Assembly: GCF_003389455.1 (NCBI RefSeq) | Contig: NZ_QUAC01000233.1 | Span: 32,129-96,128, forward strand | Length of the DNA: 64,000 nt | Source of the DNA: Streptomyces inhibens | Lineage (GTDB): Bacteria > Actinomycetota > Actinomycetes > Streptomycetales > Streptomycetaceae | Reading direction: 5' to 3' | Shown here: piece by piece, positions 46,179 through 53,626 of the stretch | Layout: each line of letters opens with the position of its first letter | Numbering within the stretch: the first letter of the stretch is position 1 | Made by a program: the position numbers and the translations under genes | Notes under the pieces: generated by a model | Told to the model about the DNA's origin: nothing | What the model saw: the letters and a program-made list of their open reading frames with translations, nothing else | Database searches by the model: none

Positions 46179-47195
46179 GTGGTGAGTGCTCTCGGTTCCG
46201 TGTCGAATGGATCGTCCAGTTCCTCGGATGGTGCCTTGGTTGGTTCCTCGGACGGTTCTTTGGGGGGCTTCTTGGATTCCGGTTCCCGAGAGGGCCGGGA
46301 GGTGAGGGCGCCGTTCAGTCGGCGGTTCGGCTTGCGGGCGGTGGCTGCTGCCGCGATCGCCGGGCCGGCGGTGGCTGCGGCGTACGGGTCCGGGACCGCG
46401 TACGCCGCCGACGGCGGGCGGGGGCTGCGGGTGATGACCTTCAACCTGCGGTACGCCTCGGACACCAGGCCGAATTCCTGGGCCGAGCGGCGGCCCGGGA
46501 TGCGGGCATTGCTGCGTCGGGAGGCGCCGCAGCTGCTCGGGACCCAGGAGGGGCTTTACGGGCAGGTGCGGGACATCGCGGAGGATCTCGGGTCGCATTA
46601 CGACTGGGTGGGGACGGGGCGGGGCGGCGGGAGCAAGGATGAGTTCGCGACGGTTTTCTACGATGTGCGGCGACTCGCGCCGGTCGAGTACGACCATTTC
46701 TGGCTGTCCGATACGCCGTATCTGATCGGGTCGGCGACCTGGGGAAACACCGTCATCAGGATGGTGACCTGGGTGCGATTCCGGGATGTGCGTACGGGGG
46801 GCGAGTTCTATGCGCTCAATACTCATCTCGATCATGCGAATCAGTATTCGCGTGAGCGGTCCGCCGCCCTGATCACCGAACGGCTGCGCGGCCTGGATCC
46901 CGCACTGCCCCGGATCGTCACAGGTGACTTCAATGTCGCGGCGCACAAGAATCCCGTGTACGAGGCGATGCTCGACGGCGGATCGCTCGTCGACAGCTGG
47001 GACACGGCCGACGAGCGCAGCGCGCAGTACGCCACCTTTCACGGATACCGGCCGCTGGTGCCGGACGGGGACCGGATCGACTGGATCCTCACCTCACCGG
47101 GGGTGCGTACGCGGCGCGCCACGATCAATACGTACTCCGCGCACGGTCAGTTTCCGAGCGATCACCTACCGGTTCAGGCGCTGGTCGAATGGTGA
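46179..47195 (+). CDS. Secreted endonuclease/exonuclease/phosphatase-family protein
   Basis: 338 residues. After an unusual Ser/Gly-rich N-terminus, SRRFGLRAVAAAAIAGPAVA is a likely Tat signal. The EEP fold motifs are all present: LRVMTFNLRY, LLGTQEG, YALNTHLDH, IVTGDFNV and SDHLPV, giving the Asn, Glu, His and Asp residues for Mg-dependent phosphoester hydrolysis. The substrate could be nucleic acid, phosphoinositide or a phosphorylated sugar. GTG 46179 follows CTGGAGTT; GTG 46182 is an equally close alternative. The 3' end overlaps the convergent DUF2277 gene. Confidence 0.88.
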   Translation: MVSALGSVSNGSSSSSDGALVGSSDGSLGGFLDSGSREGREVRAPFSRRFGLRAVAAAAIAGPAVAAAYGSGTAYAADGGRGLRVMTFNLRYASDTRPNSWAERRPGMRALLRREAPQLLGTQEGLYGQVRDIAEDLGSHYDWVGTGRGGGSKDEFATVFYDVRRLAPVEYDHFWLSDTPYLIGSATWGNTVIRMVTWVRFRDVRTGGEFYALNTHLDHANQYSRERSAALITERLRGLDPALPRIVTGDFNVAAHKNPVYEAMLDGGSLVDSWDTADERSAQYATFHGYRPLVPDGDRIDWILTSPGVRTRRATINTYSAHGQFPSDHLPVQALVEW

Positions 47196-47409
47196 GGGGA
47201 GCCGAGCCGCGGATCTGGAGGCCGGCGAGGAGTTCCTGGGTCGCGGCCGCCACGGCGTCCACTGCGTGATCGAACACCTCGCGGTTGTGCGCGGCCGGGG
47301 CGCGGAATCCGGAGACCTTGCGGACGTACTGCAAGGCGGCGGCCCGGATCTCCTCGTCGGTGACCTCGGGGGTGGTGGGCGGACGGAGCGTCTTGATGCT
47401 GCGGCACAT
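47125..47409 (-). CDS. DUF2277 family protein
   Basis: 94 residues. MCRSIKTLRPPTTPEVTDEE then IRAAALQYVRKVSGFRAPAA is the DUF2277 signature; the family is small (about 70-90 residues) and of unknown function. The final 20 residues extend into the antisense of the EEP gene, a 71-bp convergent overlap, and are probably not conserved. It is followed upstream by alkB on the same strand. Confidence 0.85.
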   Translation of the reverse strand: MCRSIKTLRPPTTPEVTDEEIRAAALQYVRKVSGFRAPAAHNREVFDHAVDAVAAATQELLAGLQIRGSAPLTIRPAPEPVGDRSETDRARSTY

Positions 47410-47440
47410 GAGTCCAGTCTGCCTCTCTCGCGTGGCGGAG

Positions 47441-48196
47441 CTATCCGTCGAGTCCGGTCACCCGCATCGTGATGTTGAGGCGGCCGCTGGTCAGGCCGGT
47501 TGCCGGGTCGCCGGTGCCGGGGCGGACCTTGGGCACCCCGTGGTACGCGAAGCGGGACGGCCCGCCGAAGACGAAGAGATCGCCGGACGCCAGCTCGATA
47601 TCGGTGTACGGCTTGGTGCGAGTCTCTGCGTTGCCGAAGCGGAAGGTGCAGGTGTCGCCGATGCTGAGGGAGACGACCGGTGCGCTGGAGCGCTCTTCCT
47701 TGTCCTGGTGCATGCCGAGCTTCGCCTGGCCGTCGTAGAAGTTGATCAGTGCGGTGTCCGGTGTGTAGTCGTCGCCCGCGGATGAGTCCTGGTACGCGGC
47801 GACCAGGGCCCGGCGGCCCAACTCGACCATCCAGTCGGGGAATTCGGCGACTCGTGCGCCGTTCACGTCGTCGGCGGTACGGGTGTATGCGTACGGCTGC
47901 CAGTGCCAGCCGATGCACACCGTCTGGACGGACATCACGCCACCGCGTGGGAGCTTGGTGTGCCGGATCGGGGCCGGGCCGCGTGCCCAGTCACGGCAGG
48001 CGGTGACGAGCTCGCGCTGTTGTGCCAGGGTCAGCCAGCCGGGGACGTGGACGGCGCCGGGGGCGAGTTCTCGGCGGCCCGGGCGGGGACCGGTCCGGTC
48101 GACCGATGTGGTGCGGACGCCTCCGCCGGCGCCGTTGGATTCTCCGGCACCCGCAGGCTGCCCGAGGTCGTCGAAGCCGGGAAGTGGCGTGCTCAT
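47441..48196 (-). CDS. alkB: AlkB-type DNA/RNA dealkylation dioxygenase
   Basis: 251 residues. It removes methyl groups from N1-methyladenine and N3-methylcytosine using Fe(II) and 2-oxoglutarate. INFYDGQAKLGMHQDKEE carries the HxD iron ligands, FAYHGVPKV the distal His, and RLNITMR the 2-oxoglutarate Arg pair. I chose ATG 48196 (MSTPLPGFDD) because GCAGGAG lies in front of it; another ATG is five codons upstream. It belongs to a minus-strand group with an unknown gene and ogt. Confidence 0.92.
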   Translation of the reverse strand: MSTPLPGFDDLGQPAGAGESNGAGGGVRTTSVDRTGPRPGRRELAPGAVHVPGWLTLAQQRELVTACRDWARGPAPIRHTKLPRGGVMSVQTVCIGWHWQPYAYTRTADDVNGARVAEFPDWMVELGRRALVAAYQDSSAGDDYTPDTALINFYDGQAKLGMHQDKEERSSAPVVSLSIGDTCTFRFGNAETRTKPYTDIELASGDLFVFGGPSRFAYHGVPKVRPGTGDPATGLTSGRLNITMRVTGLDG

Positions 48197-48217
48197 CTGC
48201 TCCTGCCCCATCGGTAC

Positions 48218-48829
48218 CTATTTACAGCGTGCCACGCGCGGTGAGCTGCTGGTCGGCGGGACCGGTGCCTGCTGGGTGACCCAGCCGCGGTCGATCGTCC
48301 AGATGCTGCCGCCGTCCGCTGTGGTGCCCCGCATGCCCTGCAGCGTTGCCGGGCCTGCCAGGGCGGGGAGACGGGAGTCGCCGAGAGAAGCGAAGCCGTA
48401 GGTGCGAGCCGGGTCCCAGTCGGTGCTGTGGCGCAATCGGCGGCTCATCTGGGCCCAGCCGAGTGGCGCGGCGGCCACCACCCAGGCGTCCGGTTCCTCG
48501 GCGGTGAACCGGTTGGCCGCCCGTAGCCAGGAGGCGGCGACCTCCGGCCAGTCGATCACGGCGAGGACCTCCCGGCCCGTGGCACGCCATGCCTCGACGA
48601 ACGCGGCCGCGGCGGAACACGACGCCGCGTCCCGGCTGTGTCCGACGGCCACCGAGGCGATACGGGCATAGGGCGGCGCAGTCAACAGGCTTAGAAGCGC
48701 GGCGAGTTCGGCATCGGTGTGTGGATCGGGGGAGGGGAGGTCGCCGTACGCGGCTGCCTCCCCATGGGGAATGAGGGGAGAGGCCACAGGGAGAGTGGCG
48801 TGGAGAGAGGGGAGAGACATGACGGGCAT
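48218..48829 (-). CDS. Conserved protein of unknown function between alkB and ogt
   Basis: 203 residues. Alternating beta/alpha pattern (ARIASVAVGHSRDAASCSAA, TGREVLAVIDWPEVAASWLR, PDAWVVAAAPLGWAQMSRRL) suggests a Rossmann-like or type-1 periplasmic-binding fold. Relatives I remember are annotated as ABC substrate-binding proteins, but there is no signal peptide or lipobox here. Its fixed place between two direct-reversal repair genes suggests a link to DNA alkylation damage (inference). Start ATG 48829 or the ATG three codons later. Confidence 0.65.
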   Translation of the reverse strand: MPVMSLPSLHATLPVASPLIPHGEAAAYGDLPSPDPHTDAELAALLSLLTAPPYARIASVAVGHSRDAASCSAAAAFVEAWRATGREVLAVIDWPEVAASWLRAANRFTAEEPDAWVVAAAPLGWAQMSRRLRHSTDWDPARTYGFASLGDSRLPALAGPATLQGMRGTTADGGSIWTIDRGWVTQQAPVPPTSSSPRVARCK

Positions 48830-48838
48830 GGGCCGGGC

Positions 48839-49378
48839 TCAGACGAGTGTGGGCTGGAGGGCGCCCTCGTGCGTCAGCAGCGCGGTCTTGCGCTCGACGC
48901 CTGCCGCGTAGCCGCGCATCGTGCCGTCCGCGCCGATCACACGGTGGCAGGGGCGCAGGATCAGCAGGGGATTCGCGCCGATCGCGGCTCCCAGCGCCCG
49001 TACCTCGGCCCGTCGGACGCCGAGGGCCTCGGCGAGCCGGCCGTAGGTGGTCGTGGTGCCGTACGGGACGGCCTCCAGGGCCTGCCAGACGCGCTCCTGG
49101 AACTCCGTACCCGAGGTGCGGTACGCGAGGTCGAAGCGGGTGAGCTCGCCGGCGAAGTAGGCGTGGAGCTGCCGGACGGCTTCGGTGAAGGGGCGGGGAT
49201 CGCGCCGCCAGTGCGGCTGGACGGTGGCCGCGCCCCGCTGGTGCGGCATGGAGAGGGAGGTCAGGGCGGTGCCGCCGGGGGCGGTGGGCGATTCCTCGCC
49301 TACGAGCAGCAACTCGCCCAGAGGGCTGTCGAGGGTGGTGTAGCTGGTGGTCGGGGTGGTTGTCGTGGGGTGGCTCAT
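48839..49378 (-). CDS. ogt: Methylated-DNA-protein cysteine methyltransferase
   Basis: 179 residues. It repairs O6-alkylguanine by transferring the alkyl group to its own cysteine. The active site PCHRVIGADG is intact, preceded by TEFQERVWQALEAVPYGTTT and TYGRLAEALG (DNA-binding helix-turn-helix). The Asn-hinge region reads GAAIGANPLL, slightly different from the common GxANxxNP. ATG 49378 follows GAGGACGCACC. It heads the group ogt-unknown-alkB on the minus strand, 9 bp from the next gene. Confidence 0.94.
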   Translation of the reverse strand: MSHPTTTTPTTSYTTLDSPLGELLLVGEESPTAPGGTALTSLSMPHQRGAATVQPHWRRDPRPFTEAVRQLHAYFAGELTRFDLAYRTSGTEFQERVWQALEAVPYGTTTTYGRLAEALGVRRAEVRALGAAIGANPLLILRPCHRVIGADGTMRGYAAGVERKTALLTHEGALQPTLV

Positions 49379-49559
49379 GGTGCGTCCTCGTTCGTGCTTC
49401 TCGTTCGCAGTCCGCGTTCGTACCTGTCGTTCGCAGTGCTTGTTGGCGCTTTGCGCTTCTGTTCTTCGAGTCTGCGGGTTCGGGGACGCTCGGGCTGGCG
49501 GAAATCGGACGTCGCGGTTGCCTGCCGGCTGGCGCCCGTCGGCATTCGGCCACCGCCGC

Positions 49560-49596
49560 GCCGAACCGTCGCCCAGTAGGTGGGCGACGGTTCGGC
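49560..49596. terminator. Strong stem-loop terminator
   Basis: GCCGAACCGTCGCCCA (49560-49575), loop GTAGG, TGGGCGACGGTTCGGC (49581-49596): a perfect 16-bp stem, 22 bp beyond the stop of the sugar dehydrogenase gene on the minus strand. It lacks a long T-run, as usual for Streptomyces terminators. Confidence 0.85.
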
Positions 49597-49617
49597 GTGC
49601 CGGTCTCGCTCCAGGAG

Positions 49618-50715
49618 CTAGTTGAGGTCGATCTGGAACACCTTGTCCGAGCCGGGTCCGCCATCGCCGTTGTTGTCGGCGTTGGTGGTGGTCAGCCACA
49701 GGGACTTCTTGCCGGGTACGGATTCGACCGTACGCAGCCGCCCGTAGTCGTGGGTGTAGTAGGCCTTGGGGGTGCCCGTGCTGGTGCCGTTGACGGGAAT
49801 GCGCCACAGGCGTTCGCCGCGCAGCGCTGCCATGTAGATCGCCCCGTCGGCGTAGGCGACCGCGCTGGGTGAGGCAGCCTCGACCCGCCACTGGCGCTTG
49901 GGGTTGGTCATTCCCGAGGTGGAGCACTTGCCCTCGCACTTGGGCCAGCCGTAGTTCTTGCCCGGCTGAATGAGATTCAGCTCGTCGAACTTGCTGTCGC
50001 CGAACTCGCCTTCCCACAGGCGGCCTTGGTCGTCCCAGGTGATGCCTTGCGGGTTGCGGTGCCCGTAGGAGTAGACCAGCGAGTTGAAGGGGTTGCCGGG
50101 GGCAGGCTTGCCGTCGGGGGTCATGCGGAGGATCTTGCCGTTGAGGGACTTCTTGTCCTGGGCCAGATCAGGGGTCTGGGCCTCGCCCGTGGTGGCGTAG
50201 AGGTAGCCGTCGGGGCCGAATTTGATGCGCCCGCCATTGTGGTACTTGTTCTTCTTGATGCCGTTGACCAGCACCTTGTAGTCGCCGAGCGTGCTGCCGT
50301 CGAAGGTCATGCGCGCGATGCGGTTGCCTTCGGAGGCGGTGTGCATCACGTACACGTGGTGGTCGGTCTTCCACGACGGCGAAACGGCGATGCTGAGCAG
50401 TCCGCCCTCGCCGCCCGTGGTGACGACGTCGGGGACCGTGCCGATCTCCTTCTTCGTGCCGTCCTGGGTGAGCGTGTAGACCTTGAACGAGTCCCGCTCG
50501 GTGATCAGGGCGGAGCCGTCCGGCAGCCAGCTCAGGCCCCAGGGGATGGACCAGCCCGACGAGACGGTCTTGGGGGAGCCGGGCTCGGAGGCGAGGGCGG
50601 TGGTGCCGGCGGCGCCGCCCGTACCGGCGGCCGAGAGAAGAAGTCCGGCGGTCAGGGCGGAGGCGGCGACCACGGTCAGTGTGGTGTGGCGCGCGGATCG
50701 GGTGCGAATGCGCAT
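49618..50715 (-). CDS. Secreted PQQ-dependent sugar dehydrogenase (GdhB/Asd-like)
   Basis: 365 residues. A Sec signal (TLTVVAASALTAGLLLSAAG) is followed by a six-bladed propeller of the soluble aldose/glucose-sorbosone dehydrogenase family. Signatures are WSIPWGLSWLPDG, VTTGGEGGLLSIAVSP, HNGGRIKFGPDGYLYATTGE and YSYGHRNPQGITWD. The enzyme oxidises aldoses to lactones with PQQ. ATG 50715 has GGAGG in front. It is divergent from pqqA, so cofactor and enzyme are encoded back to back. Confidence 0.92.
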   Translation of the reverse strand: MRIRTRSARHTTLTVVAASALTAGLLLSAAGTGGAAGTTALASEPGSPKTVSSGWSIPWGLSWLPDGSALITERDSFKVYTLTQDGTKKEIGTVPDVVTTGGEGGLLSIAVSPSWKTDHHVYVMHTASEGNRIARMTFDGSTLGDYKVLVNGIKKNKYHNGGRIKFGPDGYLYATTGEAQTPDLAQDKKSLNGKILRMTPDGKPAPGNPFNSLVYSYGHRNPQGITWDDQGRLWEGEFGDSKFDELNLIQPGKNYGWPKCEGKCSTSGMTNPKRQWRVEAASPSAVAYADGAIYMAALRGERLWRIPVNGTSTGTPKAYYTHDYGRLRTVESVPGKKSLWLTTTNADNNGDGGPGSDKVFQIDLN

Positions 50716-50790
50716 GGGGGGTCCTCCGGTCAGGAAGATGCGACGGGGCGTTCCCTCGGGGTGAGCAACCATCAGCGGCGCCGGGCTGAT

Positions 50791-50803
50791 AGGAAAGTTT
50801 CCT
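50791..50803. promoter_or_regulatory. Palindrome AGGAAAGTTTCCT upstream of the sugar dehydrogenase
   Basis: AGGAAA-G-TTTCCT is a 13-bp palindrome 76-88 bp upstream of the dehydrogenase start and in the shared pqq intergenic region. It could be an operator for sugar- or polymer-responsive control (inference; no binding protein known here). Confidence 0.5.
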
Positions 50804-51390
50804 GTTGGTTCGGGCCGGAAAACTACTGCGCCTCAGGATGGGGGTCAAGTGGCGGGAAGGTAGGAGGTATCTCCCGTCCCTGTAGGGGGAGTTGGTGCCA
50901 AAAGATCTTTAGGTGGTGTATGCATTCTGCGGTCACCCCTATTGAGCAGGAGGATTACGGATGTTGGGGCGCCTGGATGGCTGCGCGACCGCCCCATAGG
51001 TCGGACCATTTTTCGTCCCGCCCATTGACCGCGACCCTGTGGCTGGGGATTCTGCAAGGCAGCAACCTGGCAAAGCAGCAACCTGGCGCGGCGCAACACG
51101 TCCCAACGCGAAGTAACGTAACGTCACGCTAAGCAACACGATGAATACACGTCCAACGTGGTCGACGATCCGCCAACGTCCGGCGCCCTGGGGCCGTTGG
51201 TGGCCGGACCGGCGCTCTTGCGCGCCTCCCCTCTCCGTGCGAGTAGTGACAGTCGTGCCCTTGGCGAGGTCATACGTCGGTCCGCCATGCCCTCAAGCTG
51301 TCGGCTGACAATGGCCTCACGTCCGGAGCGCAGGCCTCACATCTCCACACCTTCTCGCCCTTCACCCCCATACGAAAGGCTGGATCCCGC
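50804..51390. other. Divergent regulatory region between sugar dehydrogenase and pqqA
   Basis: About 590 bp with no gene. A 13-bp direct repeat, GCAGCAACCTGGC, occurs at 51059-51071 and 51075-51087, and AGTAACGTAACGTCACG lies at about 51112-51128. These are possible regulator sites for the pqq operon. GAAAGGCTGG before 51391 is the pqqA ribosome site. Confidence 0.45.
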
Positions 51391-51630
51391 ATGAATCTCC
51401 CCATGAATCGCCCCATGACTCCGCCCATGAATTCCGGCATGGCCTCCCGTGTGACGTCGCGTGCGAATGGCGCTCCGCGAGAGAGCTCGGAGGCTTCCGG
51501 GACGCCGCAGAACGCGTCCACCGCCCGGCCCGCGGCCTCGCACCGTGAGCCGTCCGCCTGGCAGACGCCGGGGTACACGGTGATCGAGACCGCGCTCGAA
51601 GTCACCGCCTACTCGCTCAACGCCCGCTGA
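51391..51630 (+). CDS. pqqA: PQQ precursor peptide PqqA, extended N-terminus
   Basis: 79 residues, against 22-40 for classical PqqA. The C-terminus has the precursor core: Trp57, then VIETALEVTAYSLNAR with Glu70 and Tyr74 spaced E-x3-Y, the pair crosslinked by PqqE to make PQQ. Residues 1-56 are polar and low in order. The first 17 codons contain five in-frame ATGs exactly 12 nt apart (51391, 51403, 51415, 51427, 51439), so the true start is uncertain. First gene of the pqq operon. Confidence 0.88.
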   Translation: MNLPMNRPMTPPMNSGMASRVTSRANGAPRESSEASGTPQNASTARPAASHREPSAWQTPGYTVIETALEVTAYSLNAR

Positions 51631-51640
51631 CCGCCCCGCC

Positions 51641-52666
51641 ATGCTGCTGCAGGTGCTCGGCACCGCGGCGGGTGGCGGAGTGCCCCAGTGGAACTGTGCG
51701 TGCCCCGGGTGTTCCGGGGCACGCACCCATCCCGACCGGCGCCGCCGCCATGCCTCGCTCGCCGTACGAGCCGACGACGACCACTGGTATCTGATCAACG
51801 CCACCCCCGACATCGCCGACCAGATAGAGAGCACCCCCGCCCTGCACCCGGGCCCCGCGGCACGCCGTACCCCCGTGGCGGGACTGGTGCTCACCGACGC
51901 CGAACTCGACCACACCCTCGGCATCGCACGGCTCCGCGAGACCGACCGGATCGAGGTGCTCGCCACCGGACCGGTCCGTGCGGCGCTACGCGACCGTGCG
52001 CACCTCGACGACATCCTCACGCCCTACGCCACCCTGGAATGGCGGGAGTTGGGTTCCGCGCCCATATCGCTGAGCCACGGGTCCGATATCGAGATCAGCG
52101 TCATCCCGGTCTCCGCCAAGCGGCCCCGGTACGCGGCTCCACGCGCGAGTCGAACCTCGGATTCCGGCGAGGGAGCGGATTGCGGCGAGAGAAGGGACTT
52201 TGGCAGGGGGGCGGACCACGGCAGGGAAGCAGCTCACAGCAGGCAAGCGGATCACGGCGGGCAAGCGGAGAAGCCCATCGGAGTCGAGCCCTGGGTCGTC
52301 GCCCTCCGGCTGCACGACCGTCGTACCGGCGGCACCGTGCTCTACGCCCCCGCCCTCGCCTCCTGGCCCGACGCGTTCCAGGAGGCGCTGGCCGACGCCG
52401 ACTGCGTGCTGCTCGACGGCACCTTCTGGGACGACGACGAGCCGCGCCGCAGCGGATTCTCCGCCCGCACCGCGACCGAGATGGGCCATCTGCCCATCGA
52501 CGGACCGGACGGCACCGCCGGCCGGCTGGCGCCGCTCGCCGCCCGCTGCCTTTACACCCACCTCAACAACACCAACCCGCTCGTCGACCCCGCCGCGCCT
52601 CAGCACAAGCAGTTGGCGGACCTGGGGCTCTCGGTGGCCGCGGAAGGGATGGAGATCGCCCTATGA
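51641..52666 (+). CDS. pqqB: PQQ biosynthesis protein PqqB
   Basis: 341 residues. Metallo-beta-lactamase-like oxygenase that hydroxylates the crosslinked peptide. GTAAGGGVPQWNCACPGC is the N-terminal signature with the zinc Cys residues, LTDAELDHTLG replaces the usual HxHxDH, and LYTHLNNTNPLVD is conserved. An extra Gly/Ala/Asp/His-rich repeat (about 168-211, GADHGREAAHSRQADHGGQA) is inserted before VEPWVVALRL. It starts 10 bp after pqqA without a good ribosome site, so coupling is likely. ATGA overlap with pqqC. Confidence 0.93.
   Translation: MLLQVLGTAAGGGVPQWNCACPGCSGARTHPDRRRRHASLAVRADDDHWYLINATPDIADQIESTPALHPGPAARRTPVAGLVLTDAELDHTLGIARLRETDRIEVLATGPVRAALRDRAHLDDILTPYATLEWRELGSAPISLSHGSDIEISVIPVSAKRPRYAAPRASRTSDSGEGADCGERRDFGRGADHGREAAHSRQADHGGQAEKPIGVEPWVVALRLHDRRTGGTVLYAPALASWPDAFQEALADADCVLLDGTFWDDDEPRRSGFSARTATEMGHLPIDGPDGTAGRLAPLAARCLYTHLNNTNPLVDPAAPQHKQLADLGLSVAAEGMEIAL
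52142..52273. repeat. Minisatellite-like insertion inside pqqB
   Basis: Imperfect 15-18-bp units built on GCGGATCACGGCGGGCAA encode the ADHGG-type repeat of PqqB residues 168-211. The unit number is uncertain because the copies are diverged. The frame is kept. Confidence 0.6.
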
Positions 52667-53340
52667 GCATGCCGTTCGAAGAGCGGCTGCGGGCCGTGGC
52701 GCGCGACAGCTACCACGACCGTCACCCGTTCAACATCCGTATGCATGAAGGGACGTTGACGCAGGAGGAGCTGCGTCGCTGGATCCGTAACCGGTTCCAC
52801 TACCAGCGCCATATCCCCGTCAAGGACGCCTTGATCGTGGCGAAGCTGCGTACCCCGGAACTGCGCCGGATGTGGCTGCGCCGGATCCAGGACCATGACG
52901 GGCAGCAGGACGGTGAGGGCGGTATCGAACGCTGGCTGCGGCTCGGCGAGGCGGCCGGGCTGGACCGGTCGCTGCTGATGGACGAGACCGGCGTGCTGCC
53001 GGGCGTCCGGCTCGCGGTGGACGGCTATGTCAACTTCTGCCGGTTGCGCTCACCGCTGGAGGCGGTCGCCGCCTCGCTCACCGAACTGTCGGCCCCGGAC
53101 ATCATGCGCACCCGGATCGACGCCTTCGAGACGCACTACGGCTGGATCGAAGCCGAAGGGCTCAGCTACTTCCGCGGCCGGCAGAGCCAGGGCCGTCGGG
53201 ACAGCAAGGAAGCCCTGGCGCTGGTCCTGGACTGGGCGCGTACGGAGGCCGAGCAGGATCAGGCGGTCGCCGCGCTGACGTTCAAATGCCAGGTGCTGTG
53301 GGCACTGCTGGACGCGGTCGAGCGCGGGGAGCGGCCATGA
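52663..53340 (+). CDS. pqqC: PQQ synthase PqqC
   Basis: 225 residues. Cofactorless oxidase that performs the final ring closure and eight-electron oxidation to PQQ. HDRHPFNIRMHEGTLTQEEL, NRFHYQRHIPVKDALIVAKL, QDHDGQQDGEGGIERWLRLG and SLTELSAPDIMRTRIDAFET are PqqC landmarks, including active-site His and Arg residues. Overlaps pqqB and pqqD by ATGA. Confidence 0.95.
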   Translation: MSMPFEERLRAVARDSYHDRHPFNIRMHEGTLTQEELRRWIRNRFHYQRHIPVKDALIVAKLRTPELRRMWLRRIQDHDGQQDGEGGIERWLRLGEAAGLDRSLLMDETGVLPGVRLAVDGYVNFCRLRSPLEAVAASLTELSAPDIMRTRIDAFETHYGWIEAEGLSYFRGRQSQGRRDSKEALALVLDWARTEAEQDQAVAALTFKCQVLWALLDAVERGERP

Positions 53341-53594
53341 CGGGCTGGCGCCCGGTGCTCGCCGCTGCCGTCCATCTGCGTCACGACCGGGTGCGCGACA
53401 CCGACCTTCTGCTCCTGCCCGAACGCGTGGTGGTGCTGGAAGGGAATGCCGGCGCGGTACTGCGGCTGTGTGACGGGCAGCGCGAAGTGCCCGACATCGT
53501 GGCGGAGTTGGCCCATCTCTACCCGGGCGCTCCGGTGGCGGAGGACGTACCGGAATTCCTCGGGCGGATACGAGAAGAAGGATGGCTGCGATGA
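53337..53594 (+). CDS. pqqD: PqqA-binding protein PqqD
   Basis: 85 residues, the usual size. A RRE-type winged-helix fold that presents PqqA to the radical SAM enzyme PqqE. VLLLPERVVVLEGNAGAVLR-like core (LLLLPERVVVLEGNAGAVLR), LCDGQREVPDIVAELA and FLGRIREEGWLR are conserved. It starts inside the pqqC stop. The stop region is part of a 26-bp duplication that separates it from pqqE. Confidence 0.93.
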   Translation: MTGWRPVLAAAVHLRHDRVRDTDLLLLPERVVVLEGNAGAVLRLCDGQREVPDIVAELAHLYPGAPVAEDVPEFLGRIREEGWLR

Positions 53595-53626
53595 CCGGAA
53601 TATGTTCATGGCTGCGATGACCGGAA
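53582..53626. repeat. Direct repeat at the pqqD/pqqE junction
   Basis: ATGGCTGCGATGACCGGAA at 53582-53600 is repeated at 53608-53626 (period 26 bp). The first copy holds the pqqD stop overlapping an ATG (ATGA at 53591) that now leads only to a 9-codon peptide. The second holds the in-frame pqqE start 53617. Confidence 0.85.
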
